This document shows, piece by piece, positions 8,846-17,269 of a stretch of DNA of 64,000 nucleotides (the stretch's first letter is position 1; the number at the start of each line of letters is the position of its first letter). Below the pieces are notes generated by a model, which saw only the letters and a list, made by a program, of their open reading frames with translations, did not search any database and was not told the origin of the DNA. Origin of the DNA: Actinomadura graeca (GTDB taxonomy: Bacteria > Actinomycetota > Actinomycetes > Streptosporangiales > Streptosporangiaceae); the NCBI RefSeq assembly GCF_019175365.1, contig NZ_CP059572.1, forward strand, positions 434,001-498,000. The letters run 5' to 3'. The translations under genes were made by a program, and so were the position numbers.

Positions 8846-8969
8846 AACCACCCCCGGCGGTTCACGGAAGATATTCCGGGCACTACTGGTTTCATCGAAA
8901 GTCTTCCCGTAGCGTCGGCTTCATACAAGAGTTTTATGTGATCGATGTGTGGCGAAGGAGGCGGTCGAC
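8846..8969. promoter_or_regulatory. Divergent promoter region between kdd and kamA
   Basis: On the minus strand CTCTTGTA (plus-strand 8924-8931) is followed after four bases by GCCGAC (8914-8919). The same two elements lie upstream of kamD, eight bases apart. The kamA ribosome site AAGGAGG is at 8955-8961. The AT-rich centre (8880-8940) probably holds both promoters and a shared regulatory site. Confidence 0.5.
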
Positions 8970-10370
8970 GTGACCACTGCCCTGCACCGGGACCCGGACG
9001 CCGCCGTCCGGTCCCCCGCCGGCGGGGACGGCCCCGCCGGCCAGCCGTACGTGTACCGCCGCCGGCCGCTGGAGGAGCCGGACTGGCGGCGCCTGCCCGG
9101 CTGGCGGGACATCACCCGCGCCGAGTGGGAGTCCGCGCAGTGGCAGCGCGCCCACTGCGTCAAGAACACCCGGCAGCTCCGCCAGGTCATGGGCGGCCTG
9201 CTGGACGAGCGGTTCTACGACGACCTGGAACGCGACCGGGGCGAGCGGGCCACCATGTCGATGCTCCTGCCCCCGCAGATGCTCAACACCATGGACGCCT
9301 CCTCCACCGAGGCGTTCTACGCCGACCCGGTGCGCCGCTACATGCTGCCCGTCCTCAGCGACCGGCGCACCGACTGGCCCTCCCACCCGCACGCCGAGCG
9401 CGACTCGCTGCACGAGGCGGAGATGTGGGCGGTCGAGGGCCTCACCCACCGCTACCCCACCAAGGTCCTGGCCGAGCTGCTGCCGACCTGCCCGCAGTAC
9501 TGCGGGCACTGCACCCGGATGGACCTGGTCGGCAACTCCACCCCCAACGTCGACAAGCACCGCTTCACCGCCAAGCCCGCCGACCGGCTCGGCGCCATGC
9601 TCGACTACCTGCGCCGCACCCCCGGCGTCCGGGACGTGGTGGTGTCCGGCGGCGACGTCGCCAACCTCCCCTGGCCGCGCCTGGAGTCCTTCGTCGGCTC
9701 CCTGCTGGAGGTCGAGAGCGTCCGCGACGTCCGGCTGGCCACCAAGGCGCTGATGGGCCTGCCGCAGCACTGGCTGCAGGACGAGGTCCGCGCGGGCATG
9801 GAGCGACTGGCGGCCAAGGCCCGCGAGCGCGGCGCCCAGATCGCGATCCACACCCACGTCAACGCCGCCCAGTCGGTGACCCCGCTGGTCGCCCGCGCCG
9901 CCCGCGCGATGCTCGACACCGGCATCCGCGACGTCCGCAACCAGGGCGTGCTGCTGCGCGGCGTCAACGACTCCCCCGCCGCGCTGCTCGACCTGTCCTT
10001 CGCGCTGCTGGACGAGGCCGGGATCATGCCCTACTACCTGTACATGTGCGACATGATCCCCAACAGCGAGCACTGGCGGCTCGCGGTCTGGGAGGCCCAG
10101 GACCTGCAGCACGCGATCATGGGCTACCTGCCCGGCTTCGCCACCCCGCGCATCGTGTGCGACGTCCCCTACGTCGGCAAGCGGTGGGTGCACCAGCTCG
10201 CCGGCTACGACCGCGAGCGCGGCGTGTCCTACTGGACCAAGAACTACCGCACCGGGCTGGAGGCATCCGACCCCGACGCCCTGACCAGGCGCTACGAGTA
10301 CCACGACCCGATCTACACGCTGCCGGAGAAGGGCCGCGCGTGGTGGCGGGAACGGTCCCGGGCCGCGTGA
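8970..10370 (+). CDS. kamA: Lysine 2,3-aminomutase (radical SAM, KamA family)
   Basis: 466 residues from GTG 8970, chosen because AAGGAGG lies eight bases upstream; GTG 8949 would leave no ribosome site. Converts L-lysine to L-beta-lysine with S-adenosylmethionine, a [4Fe-4S] cluster and PLP. The radical-SAM triad is CPQYCGHC at about residues 174-181. The PLP-lysine region differs from the classic PGGGGK: here VPYVGKRWV. The C-terminus lacks the long tail of clostridial enzymes. It is divergent from kdd and ends in a hairpin terminator. Local context makes the lysine substrate likely, but another diamino acid cannot be excluded. Confidence 0.85.
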   Translation: MTTALHRDPDAAVRSPAGGDGPAGQPYVYRRRPLEEPDWRRLPGWRDITRAEWESAQWQRAHCVKNTRQLRQVMGGLLDERFYDDLERDRGERATMSMLLPPQMLNTMDASSTEAFYADPVRRYMLPVLSDRRTDWPSHPHAERDSLHEAEMWAVEGLTHRYPTKVLAELLPTCPQYCGHCTRMDLVGNSTPNVDKHRFTAKPADRLGAMLDYLRRTPGVRDVVVSGGDVANLPWPRLESFVGSLLEVESVRDVRLATKALMGLPQHWLQDEVRAGMERLAAKARERGAQIAIHTHVNAAQSVTPLVARAARAMLDTGIRDVRNQGVLLRGVNDSPAALLDLSFALLDEAGIMPYYLYMCDMIPNSEHWRLAVWEAQDLQHAIMGYLPGFATPRIVCDVPYVGKRWVHQLAGYDRERGVSYWTKNYRTGLEASDPDALTRRYEYHDPIYTLPEKGRAWWRERSRAA

Positions 10371-10377
10371 GGCCGGC

Positions 10378-10407
10378 GGCACCGCCCGGTGCCTTTACGT
10401 TGTAGAT
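10378..10407 (+). terminator. kamA terminator: GGCACCG/CGGTGCC hairpin plus TTTACGTTGTAGAT
   Basis: A seven-bp stem with a two-base centre (10378-10393) begins eight bases after the kamA stop. It is followed at once by TTTACGTTGTAGAT (10394-10407). The same 14-mer with one change lies after a hairpin at 32519, and a weaker relative at 20410. Confidence 0.6.
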
Positions 10408-10451
10408 CACGAATGGCGGCGCGGGCGGGCCGGCCGCCTATCCTCGGGCGG

Positions 10452-11651
10452 ATGACACCCGACGACCGGCCCGGCGACCTGGCGGCCCGCTTCCCCCTCG
10501 GCGCGTCCGCGACCCTGGCCGCGCTCAAGGACGACCCGCACCCCCTGCTCGCCCGGCTGCGCGCCCGCGAGCCCGTCTCCTGGCTGCCCGTCCTCGGCGG
10601 CTGGCTGGTGACCTCCCACGCCCTGGCCCTGCGCGTCATGCGCGACGCCGCCGCGTTCACCGTGGACGACCCGCGCTTCTCCACCGCCCAGGTCGTCGGG
10701 CCGAGCATGCTGTCGCTGGACGGCCCCGCCCACACCCGCCACCGCGACCCCTTCGCCCGCCCGTTCCGCCCGGCCCGCACGCGCGAGCGGTTCACCGCGT
10801 TCGTCCGCGGCGAGACCGGCCGCCTCGTCGGCGCCCTCGCCCCCGCGGGCCGGGCCGAGCTGCGCGGCGACCTGGCCGGGCCGCTGGCCGTCGCGGTCGT
10901 CGCCGAGGCGCTCGGCCTGGACGGCGTGGACGCCGCCACCGTCCGCTCCTGGTACGGGGCGTTCGTGGAGGCCGTGTCGGCCATCACCGCCGGCGGCACC
11001 GCCCCGGAACGTTCCAGCGAGGCGTACGCGCTGCTCCGCGACGCGGTCGCCGGGGCCGTCCGCTCGGGCGGGCCCGGGTCACTGCTCGCCGGCGCCGCGC
11101 GCCCCCCGGCCGGGCTGGACACCGCCGAGGTCGTCGCCAACGCCGCCGTCCTGCTGTTCGGGGGAATCGACACCACCGAGGGGATGATCGCCAACCTGGC
11201 GTGGCACCTGCTCGGCGACCCCGCGCGGCTCCGCCTCGTCCGCGACGACCCCGGCCTGCTGCCCGCCGCCGTCGAGGAGTCGCTGCGGCTGGAGCCCCCG
11301 GCGGCGGTCGTCGACCGCTACGCCACCGCCGACACCGTCCTCGGCGGGGCGCCGGTGCGGGCGGGCGACCTCGTGCGGGTGTCGCTGGCGGGCGCCAACC
11401 GCGACCCGGCGGTGTTCCCCGACCCCGACCGGTTCGACCTGCGCAGGCCCGGCGCCGGGGAGCACCTGGCGTTCGCGCACGGCCCGCACTTCTGCTTCGG
11501 CGCCCACCTGGCCAGGCTGGAGGCCCGGACGGCGCTGGCCGCGCTGCTGGAGCGGCTGCCGGGGCTGCGGCCCGACCCCTCCCGCCCGTCGGCGCCCCGC
11601 GGGCTGGTGTTCCGCAAACCGCCCCACCTGCACGTCCTGTGGGACCTGTGA
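10452..11651 (+). CDS. Cytochrome P450
   Basis: 399 residues, the usual soluble bacterial class-I length. The heme-ligand motif is FAHGPHFCFGAHLAR near the C-terminus, the I-helix oxygen-activation motif FGGIDTTEG is near residue 240, and the EXXR pair is in EESLRLEP. All key residues are intact. A monooxygenase needing ferredoxin and reductase partners; none is encoded nearby, so it probably uses shared redox proteins. It is flanked by kamA and a DUF3616 gene and has its own start with 81 bases upstream. Substrate cannot be told from sequence. Confidence 0.92.
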   Translation: MTPDDRPGDLAARFPLGASATLAALKDDPHPLLARLRAREPVSWLPVLGGWLVTSHALALRVMRDAAAFTVDDPRFSTAQVVGPSMLSLDGPAHTRHRDPFARPFRPARTRERFTAFVRGETGRLVGALAPAGRAELRGDLAGPLAVAVVAEALGLDGVDAATVRSWYGAFVEAVSAITAGGTAPERSSEAYALLRDAVAGAVRSGGPGSLLAGAARPPAGLDTAEVVANAAVLLFGGIDTTEGMIANLAWHLLGDPARLRLVRDDPGLLPAAVEESLRLEPPAAVVDRYATADTVLGGAPVRAGDLVRVSLAGANRDPAVFPDPDRFDLRRPGAGEHLAFAHGPHFCFGAHLARLEARTALAALLERLPGLRPDPSRPSAPRGLVFRKPPHLHVLWDL

Positions 11652-11712
11652 CGGCCGGTCCCGGCCCGGCCCGCCCGGCTCGCACGCCCGGGTTCTGTGG
11701 GAACATCTCCCA

Positions 11713-12801
11713 ATGATCGTGAACCGCCGGGTCGAGCTGCGCTTCGGGCATGAGAGCCGGGAAGCCGAGACGCACACCAACCTGTCCGCCGTGCGCCAGG
11801 ACGGCCGCTGCCTGTGGGTGGCGGGCGACGAGACCGCCACCATCGAGCGGCTCACCGCCGACCTGGACGGCGGCGGGCGCGTCACCGGCTACGGCGCCCA
11901 GGCCACGATCGCCCTCGCCGACCTGGTGCCGCTGCCGGCCGGGCCCGGCGAGGAGGCCGACATCGAGGGGCTGGCACGTGCCAACGGCTGGCTGTGGGCG
12001 GTCGGCTCGCACAGCCTCAAGCGCAAGAAGATCAAGCCCGGGCAGTCGGCGTCCAAGGCCCGCAAGCGGCTGGCCACCGTCGTCCGCGAGGACAACCGCT
12101 TCATCCTCGCCCGGCTGCCCCTGGTCACCGGGGACGACGGGCTGCCCGAGGTCGTCCGCGAGGACGGCGACCGCACCGCCGCCGTGCTCGGCGGGCACGG
12201 CGACTCCCTCACCGACCTGCTGGAGGACGACCCGCACCTGGCGCCGTTCCTGACGATCCCCAGCAAGGACAACGGCATCGACGTGGAGGGCATCGCCGCG
12301 CACGGCGACCGCCTCTACATCGGGCTGCGCGGGCCGGTGCTGCGCGGCTGGGCCGTCCTGATCGAGATCCGCCCCGGGCCGCACCCGGACGACCCGCGCC
12401 GGCTGCGGCTGCGCCCGGTCGGCGACGGCAAGGACCTGTACCGCACCCACTTCCTGGACCTCGGCGGCCTCGGCATCCGCGACCTGTGCCCGCACGGCGA
12501 CGACCTGCTCGTCCTCACCGGCCCGAGCATGGACCTGGACGGGCCGGTCCGCGTCGTGCGCTGGCGCGGCGCGGCCCGGGCCGACGCCGCCGAGATCGTG
12601 CCCGCGGACGACCTGGAGGTGCTCGGCGACCTGCCCTACGGCGAGGGCGACGACCACGCCGAGGGCATCGCGGTCCTGGACGAGGCGGGCGCGGCGGGCA
12701 CCCGGGTCCTGGTCGTCTACGACAGCCCCTCCCCCGCGCGCCTCACCCCCGGCGGCGGTGTCGTCGCCGACGTCGTCGACCTCGGCGGGCCGGGCGCCTA
12801 G
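11713..12801 (+). CDS. DUF3616 domain protein
   Basis: 362 residues matching DUF3616. Repeated short beta-type blocks (CLWVAGDET, GWLWAVGSHS, DRLYIGLRGPVLRG, DDLLVLTGPS, RVLVVYDS) suggest a beta-propeller fold that reads as a binding or phytase-like scaffold. There is no signal peptide, so it is cytoplasmic. A basic stretch SLKRKKIKPGQSASKARKR (about 99-117) stands out in an otherwise acidic protein. The start ATG is preceded by AACATCTCCCA without a clear ribosome site. No partner is evident. Confidence 0.75.
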   Translation: MIVNRRVELRFGHESREAETHTNLSAVRQDGRCLWVAGDETATIERLTADLDGGGRVTGYGAQATIALADLVPLPAGPGEEADIEGLARANGWLWAVGSHSLKRKKIKPGQSASKARKRLATVVREDNRFILARLPLVTGDDGLPEVVREDGDRTAAVLGGHGDSLTDLLEDDPHLAPFLTIPSKDNGIDVEGIAAHGDRLYIGLRGPVLRGWAVLIEIRPGPHPDDPRRLRLRPVGDGKDLYRTHFLDLGGLGIRDLCPHGDDLLVLTGPSMDLDGPVRVVRWRGAARADAAEIVPADDLEVLGDLPYGEGDDHAEGIAVLDEAGAAGTRVLVVYDSPSPARLTPGGGVVADVVDLGGPGA

Positions 12802-12964
12802 GCGCCGGCCACCCGGCGGCCACGGGAACGGCGCGAACCTTTCCCAGCCGCGCGGCGTCGAAGAGGGTGCGGGGCGGGTGCGGGCGCGGGCGAGCGCCCG
12901 TCCCCGGGCCCTGGCGGGGAAGGGCCGTCTGGACAGCCGACGGGGAGAACTGGATACTCACAGC

Positions 12965-13504
12965 ATGGACGGTCGGCCCTCATATCCGGTGCGAGCGTCC
13001 GACCGGGAACGCGACCGGGTCCTGCGCGCGCTGGGCGACCGCGTGGCCGAGGGACGGATGTCGCACGAGACGTTCGAGCGGCGCGTCGACCAGGTGCTGC
13101 GGGCACGCAGCCGGGCCGAGCTCGCCGACATCGTGCACGACCTGCCGCCCGCCGGACGCGTCGTCGGGCGCCTCACCGGCCTCATCTCCTCGGTGTCGCA
13201 GGTCACCGCGCGGATCGAGGCGGCCTGGCGGGCGCCGCGGCTGCCCCGCTTCGCGCTGCCGCCGCGCGAGCTGACCCGCATCGTCGTCGGCCGCGCCCCC
13301 GGCTGCCAGTTCGTCCTCACCGACCTGACGGTCTCGCGGTTCCACGCCGAGATCTACCGGTCCGGCGAGGGCTGGATGATCTCCGATCTGGGGTCGATGA
13401 ACGGCACCCGCGTCAACGGCTGGCGGCTGACCGGCCCGGCCCGCGTCCGTCCCGGCGACGAGGTCGGCTTCGGCAACGCCGCGTTCATCGTCACCGCCCC
13501 CTGA
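12965..13504 (+). CDS. DUF1707 plus FHA domain protein
   Basis: 179 residues. An N-terminal DUF1707 block (VRASDRERDRVLRALGDRVAEGRMS, then ERRVDQVLRARSRAEL, about 9-55) is followed by a linker and a C-terminal FHA domain (about 98-175). The FHA domain has the phosphothreonine-binding signature GRAPGC, SRFHAEI and SMNGTRVNG. It probably binds a Ser/Thr-kinase-phosphorylated partner; no kinase gene is adjacent. No membrane helix. It stands alone, 163 bases after the DUF3616 gene. Confidence 0.85.
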   Translation: MDGRPSYPVRASDRERDRVLRALGDRVAEGRMSHETFERRVDQVLRARSRAELADIVHDLPPAGRVVGRLTGLISSVSQVTARIEAAWRAPRLPRFALPPRELTRIVVGRAPGCQFVLTDLTVSRFHAEIYRSGEGWMISDLGSMNGTRVNGWRLTGPARVRPGDEVGFGNAAFIVTAP

Positions 13505-13567
13505 CACCGCCCCCTGACAGCGCCGCGCCGCCGCGCCGCTCCCGGGTGATCCGTCCCGTCCCGGGTC

Positions 13568-13623
13568 TTGACGTGATCGTTAAGAGTCCTTACGTTCTCC
13601 TCCAAGTTAGGAAACTTTCCTAA
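13568..13623 (+). promoter_or_regulatory. ROK gene promoter with a perfect 17-base palindromic operator
   Basis: TTGACG (13568-13573), a 17-base spacer and TACGTT (13591-13596) form a good sigma-A-type promoter. The expected start near 13603 is followed directly by TTAGGAAACTTTCCTAA (13607-13623), a perfect palindrome about one C. Its position between the transcription start and the GTG suits autorepression by the ROK protein and control of the whole sugar operon. Confidence 0.7.
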
Positions 13624-13638
13624 TTCGGAGGGAGTGCC

Positions 13639-14874
13639 GTGCCCTCGCCCGTCCCGGGGACCCCCAGCCTGCTGCGCTCCATCAACGACCGTGCCGCGCT
13701 GGAGGCCCTGCTCGCCCGCGGGCCGCTCACCCGCCCGCAGATCTCCGAGCTGACCGGCCTGTCCAAGCCCACCGCCTCGCAGCTGCTGGCGCGGCTGGAG
13801 CAGGCCGGGCTCGTCGTCCGCGACGGGATCCGCGAGGGCCTGCCCGGACGGACCGCCGGGCTGTACCGGCTGAACGGGGGTGCCGCGCACGTCGCCGGCG
13901 CCGACGTCACCCCCGCGCGGATCCGCGCGACCGTCGCCGACCTCGCCGGGGCCGTCGTCGGCGAGCACACCCTGCGCACCCCCGGCCGCACCCGCGTCGA
14001 CGTCGTCGCGCGGATGGGCGAGGCGCTGGACGGCGCCGCCGCCGCGGCGGGCCTGACCCGCGCGGGCCTCGACCGCGCCGTCATCGGCATCCAGGGCGCG
14101 GTCGACCCCGGCACCGGGCGCCTCGGGTACGCCGCCCACATCCCCGGCTGGCACATCCCGGACCTGACCGGCACCCTCTCGGCCGGGCTCGGCGTCCGCG
14201 TCGCCATCGAGAACGACGTCAACCTCGCCGCGCTCGCCGAGCTGGCCGGCGGCCGCGCCGCCGGGGCGGGCGACTTCGTGCTGCTGTGGGTCGCCGACGG
14301 CGTCGGCATGGCCGTGGTGCTGAACGGGGCGCTGCACCGCGGCGCGACCGGCGGCGCCGGGGAGATCGGCTACATGCCCGCGGTCGGCGCGCCGCTCATG
14401 CGGGACGTGCGCCGCACCCACACCGGCGGCGTGCACAGCCTCACCGGCGCGGTGGCGGTGCTGCGGCTGATGCGCGAGCACGGGTTCCGCGGGCGGGACG
14501 CCGCGGCCGCCCTCGGCGGCGCCGCCCGCGAGGTCGGGGCGGCGCGCCCCGCGACCCGCACCGCCGACCGCGCCGCCTCCGGCGCCGGAGCCCGCGCCGA
14601 GCGCGCCCTCACCGAGCTGGCGGCGCGCCTCGGCGCCACCCTCGCCACCGTCGTGGCGGTCCTGGACCCCGCGCTCGTCGTCCTCACCGGGAACGTCCTG
14701 CACGCCGGCGGGGAGCCGCTCCGCGCCCGCGTCGAACAGCACCTGCACAGCCTGACGATCCCGCGCCCCAAGGTGCGGCTCAGCTCCGTCCAGGGCAACC
14801 CCGTCCTGGCCGGGGCGCTCCAGCAGGCACTCCAGGAGACCCGCGAGGAGGTCTTCACCAGCACCGCCCCCTAG
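13639..14874 (+). CDS. ROK-family transcriptional regulator of the sugar operon
   Basis: 411 residues. An N-terminal winged helix (LLARGPLTRPQISELTGLSKPTASQLLARLEQAGLV, about 24-60) is followed by a ROK/actin-like domain with the DVTPARIRATVADLAG phosphate-like loop and IENDVNLAALAE. The zinc-binding GHxxxxxxGxxCxCGxxGC motif of ROK kinases is absent: the matching position reads GEIGYMPAVGAP with no Cys, so it is a regulator, not a kinase. GTG start with GGAGGGAG ribosome site. It heads the ABC/GH4/kinase operon 55 bases upstream of the binding protein. The inducer is probably the imported sugar or its phosphate. Confidence 0.9.
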   Translation: MPSPVPGTPSLLRSINDRAALEALLARGPLTRPQISELTGLSKPTASQLLARLEQAGLVVRDGIREGLPGRTAGLYRLNGGAAHVAGADVTPARIRATVADLAGAVVGEHTLRTPGRTRVDVVARMGEALDGAAAAAGLTRAGLDRAVIGIQGAVDPGTGRLGYAAHIPGWHIPDLTGTLSAGLGVRVAIENDVNLAALAELAGGRAAGAGDFVLLWVADGVGMAVVLNGALHRGATGGAGEIGYMPAVGAPLMRDVRRTHTGGVHSLTGAVAVLRLMREHGFRGRDAAAALGGAAREVGAARPATRTADRAASGAGARAERALTELAARLGATLATVVAVLDPALVVLTGNVLHAGGEPLRARVEQHLHSLTIPRPKVRLSSVQGNPVLAGALQQALQETREEVFTSTAP

Positions 14875-14929
14875 TTCCCGCCCCTCGGACGGCGGCAGCG
14901 GCCGTCCCCTCCCCCGAAGGAGAACCGGA

Positions 14930-16261
14930 GTGCGCACCACCACACCCCGCCGGCTCGCGGCGGCCCTGGCCGCCGCGGCGCTCGGCCTCACGGCGGCCTG
15001 CACGGCCGGCGGCAGCGGCGACCAGTCCGACAGCGGCCCCAAGGCCGGGGAGACCCAGACCATCGAGGTCTGGCACGGCTGGAGCGCCGACCACGAGGTC
15101 AAGGCGTTCGAGAGCGCCGCCGCCGCCTTCCACAAGGCCCACCCCAACATCACCGTCAAGCTGGTCAAGGACCAGACCGACGAGCGGATCTCCAACGCCA
15201 TCCGCGGCGGGAACCCGCCCGACGTGGTCTCCTCCTTCACCACCGACAGCGTCGGGCAGTGGTGCCAGAGCGGCGCCTGGCAGGACCTGGTGCCCTACAT
15301 CTCCAGGTCCGGCCTCGACCTGGGCCAGTTCCCCAAGGTCGCCCAGGAGTACACGCAGTTCAAGGGACGCCGCTGCGCGATGCCGCTGCTGGCCGACGCC
15401 TACGGCCTCTACTACAACAAGGCCCTGATGAAGGGCGAGGAGCCGCCCCGGACCATCGCCCGCCTCACCGACCTCGCCAAGAAGCTGACCGTCCGCGACC
15501 CCGACGGGACGATCAAGGTCGCCGGGTTCATGCCGTCCGTCCAGTACTACGAGCACATGCCCCAGCACGTCACCACGCAGTTCGGCGTGAAGTGGCTGAC
15601 CCCCGACGGCAAGGCCGGGTTCTCCAAAGACCCCGCGTTCAAGACCTACCTGCAGTGGAACAAGAGCCTGATCGACTGGTACGGCTACGACAACGTCAAG
15701 CGGTTCCTGCGCTCGCTCGGCCAGGAGTTCGAGGCGTCCAACCCCTTCCACAAGGGGAAGGTCGCGATGGCCATCGACGGGGAATGGCGCACCAAGTTCC
15801 TCCAGGAGGAGGCGCCCAAGGTCGACTACGGCACGGCGCCCGCCCCCGTCCCCGACGGGCAGGAGGCCCGCTACGGCGGCGGCTACGTCACCGGGACGGT
15901 CATCGGGATCCCCCGCGGATCCAAGCACGCCCAGGCCGGGTGGGAGTTCATCAAGTACCTCACCACCGACACCGCCTCGCTCGTCACCTTCGCCAACGCG
16001 CTCGGCAACGTCCCCTCCACCCTCGCGGCGCTGTCCTCGCCGGGCCTGACGCTGCCCCCGCAGTTCAGGACGTTCCTCGACGTGTTCAAGAACCCGAACT
16101 CCTCCACCTCCCCGCCGACCCCCAACGGCAACGACTACATGGTGAAGTTCCAGCAGTTCGTCCAGGACGAGTGGGAGCCGGGCAAGGTCAGGGACCTCGA
16201 CGCCGCGCTGCGCGACCTCGACCGCAAGGTCGACGACGCCCTCAAGCTGGCCGGGGGCTGA
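14930..16261 (+). CDS. ABC sugar transporter substrate-binding lipoprotein
   Basis: 443 residues, cluster-1 extracellular solute-binding protein. The signal peptide ends in lipobox LTAAC with Cys24 as the lipidated residue. The mature protein begins with a Gly/Ser linker and then IEVWHGWSADHEVKAFE, the start of the periplasmic-binding fold. GTG start with AAGGAGAAC upstream. Followed after three bases by the first permease. It delivers an oligosaccharide or similar sugar to the permeases; the ligand is not visible. Confidence 0.92.
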   Translation: MRTTTPRRLAAALAAAALGLTAACTAGGSGDQSDSGPKAGETQTIEVWHGWSADHEVKAFESAAAAFHKAHPNITVKLVKDQTDERISNAIRGGNPPDVVSSFTTDSVGQWCQSGAWQDLVPYISRSGLDLGQFPKVAQEYTQFKGRRCAMPLLADAYGLYYNKALMKGEEPPRTIARLTDLAKKLTVRDPDGTIKVAGFMPSVQYYEHMPQHVTTQFGVKWLTPDGKAGFSKDPAFKTYLQWNKSLIDWYGYDNVKRFLRSLGQEFEASNPFHKGKVAMAIDGEWRTKFLQEEAPKVDYGTAPAPVPDGQEARYGGGYVTGTVIGIPRGSKHAQAGWEFIKYLTTDTASLVTFANALGNVPSTLAALSSPGLTLPPQFRTFLDVFKNPNSSTSPPTPNGNDYMVKFQQFVQDEWEPGKVRDLDAALRDLDRKVDDALKLAGG

Positions 16262-16264
16262 CCG

Positions 16265-17269
16265 GTGACCTCCGTCGCGCCCGCCCCCTCCGGCGCCGGC
16301 CCGGGAGGCCCCTCCCGCCGGGCCGGCGGGACCGGGCGGTGGGCCGCGCCGCGGGCCCGGCGCCGCCGCCGGCTCCAGGTGCTGGCCTTCCTGTCCCCCT
16401 GGCTGGCCGGGTTCGGGCTGTTCTTCGCCTACCCGCTCGCCGCCACCGTCTACTTCTCCTTCACCCGCTACAACCTGTTCACCCTGGAGTACGTCGGCCT
16501 GGACAACTACCGGTTCCTGCTCAACGACGGCGACGCCGCGACCGCGATGCGCAACACGCTGTGGCTGGTCGCGATCGTGGTGCCGCTGCGGGTGCTGTTC
16601 GGCCTCGGCGTCGCGCAGCTGCTCACCAGGATCAGGCGCGGCGGCAACCTGCTGCGGTCGGTGTTCTACCTGCCGTACCTCATCCCGCCGGTGTCGGCGA
16701 CCGTGGCGTTCGTGTTCGTCCTCAACCCCGGCACCGGGCCGTTCCCGACGATCACCCGCCGGCTCGGGTTCACGCTGCCGGACTTCTTCAACGACGCCGC
16801 CTGGGCCAAGCCCGGCCTCGGGCTGCTCGGGCTGTGGGCCGTCGGCGACGTGATGATCATCCTGCTGGCGGCGCTGCTGAACGTCCCGAAGTCGCTGTAC
16901 GAGGCCGCCTCCATCGACGGCGCCGGCCCGTGGGCGCGGTTCCGGCACATCACCCTGCCGACCGTGTCGCCCGTCCTAGCGTTCGCGGCCGTCACCGGCG
17001 TCATCCAGACGCTGCAGTACTTCACGCAGGCGATGGTGGCGGCCAAGGTCGCCTCCGGGCGCGCCGACCTGGCCGGAACCCACTTCGCGCCCGGCTACCC
17101 CGGCGGGTCCACGCTGACCTTCCCCCAGTGGCTCTACGACGAGGGGTTCCGGCAGTTCAACATGGGCTACGCCTGCGTTCTCGCGCTGGTGATGTTCGTG
17201 CTGGCGATGGCGTTCACGCTGGTGCTGCTCCGGCAGTTCCGGGCGTTCGCCGGTGAGGAGGCGTCATGA
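16265..17269 (+). CDS. ABC sugar transporter permease (MalF-type)
   Basis: 334 residues, about six membrane helices after a basic Pro/Gly-rich N-terminus. The ATPase-contacting EAA loop is present (EAASIDGAGPWARFRHITLPT, about 217-237). The first helix LSPWLAGFGLFFAYPLAATVYFSF fits MalF/UgpA-like permeases. Its start lies three bases after the binding protein stop, and its end overlaps the second permease by four bases. Works as a heterodimer with the next gene. Confidence 0.93.
   Translation: MTSVAPAPSGAGPGGPSRRAGGTGRWAAPRARRRRRLQVLAFLSPWLAGFGLFFAYPLAATVYFSFTRYNLFTLEYVGLDNYRFLLNDGDAATAMRNTLWLVAIVVPLRVLFGLGVAQLLTRIRRGGNLLRSVFYLPYLIPPVSATVAFVFVLNPGTGPFPTITRRLGFTLPDFFNDAAWAKPGLGLLGLWAVGDVMIILLAALLNVPKSLYEAASIDGAGPWARFRHITLPTVSPVLAFAAVTGVIQTLQYFTQAMVAAKVASGRADLAGTHFAPGYPGGSTLTFPQWLYDEGFRQFNMGYACVLALVMFVLAMAFTLVLLRQFRAFAGEEAS

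Noticed and set aside
14855..16948. 697-residue minus-strand frame across the sugar ABC operon
   Set aside because: Low-complexity shadow; the plus-strand genes have lipobox, EAA loops and tight operon spacing.
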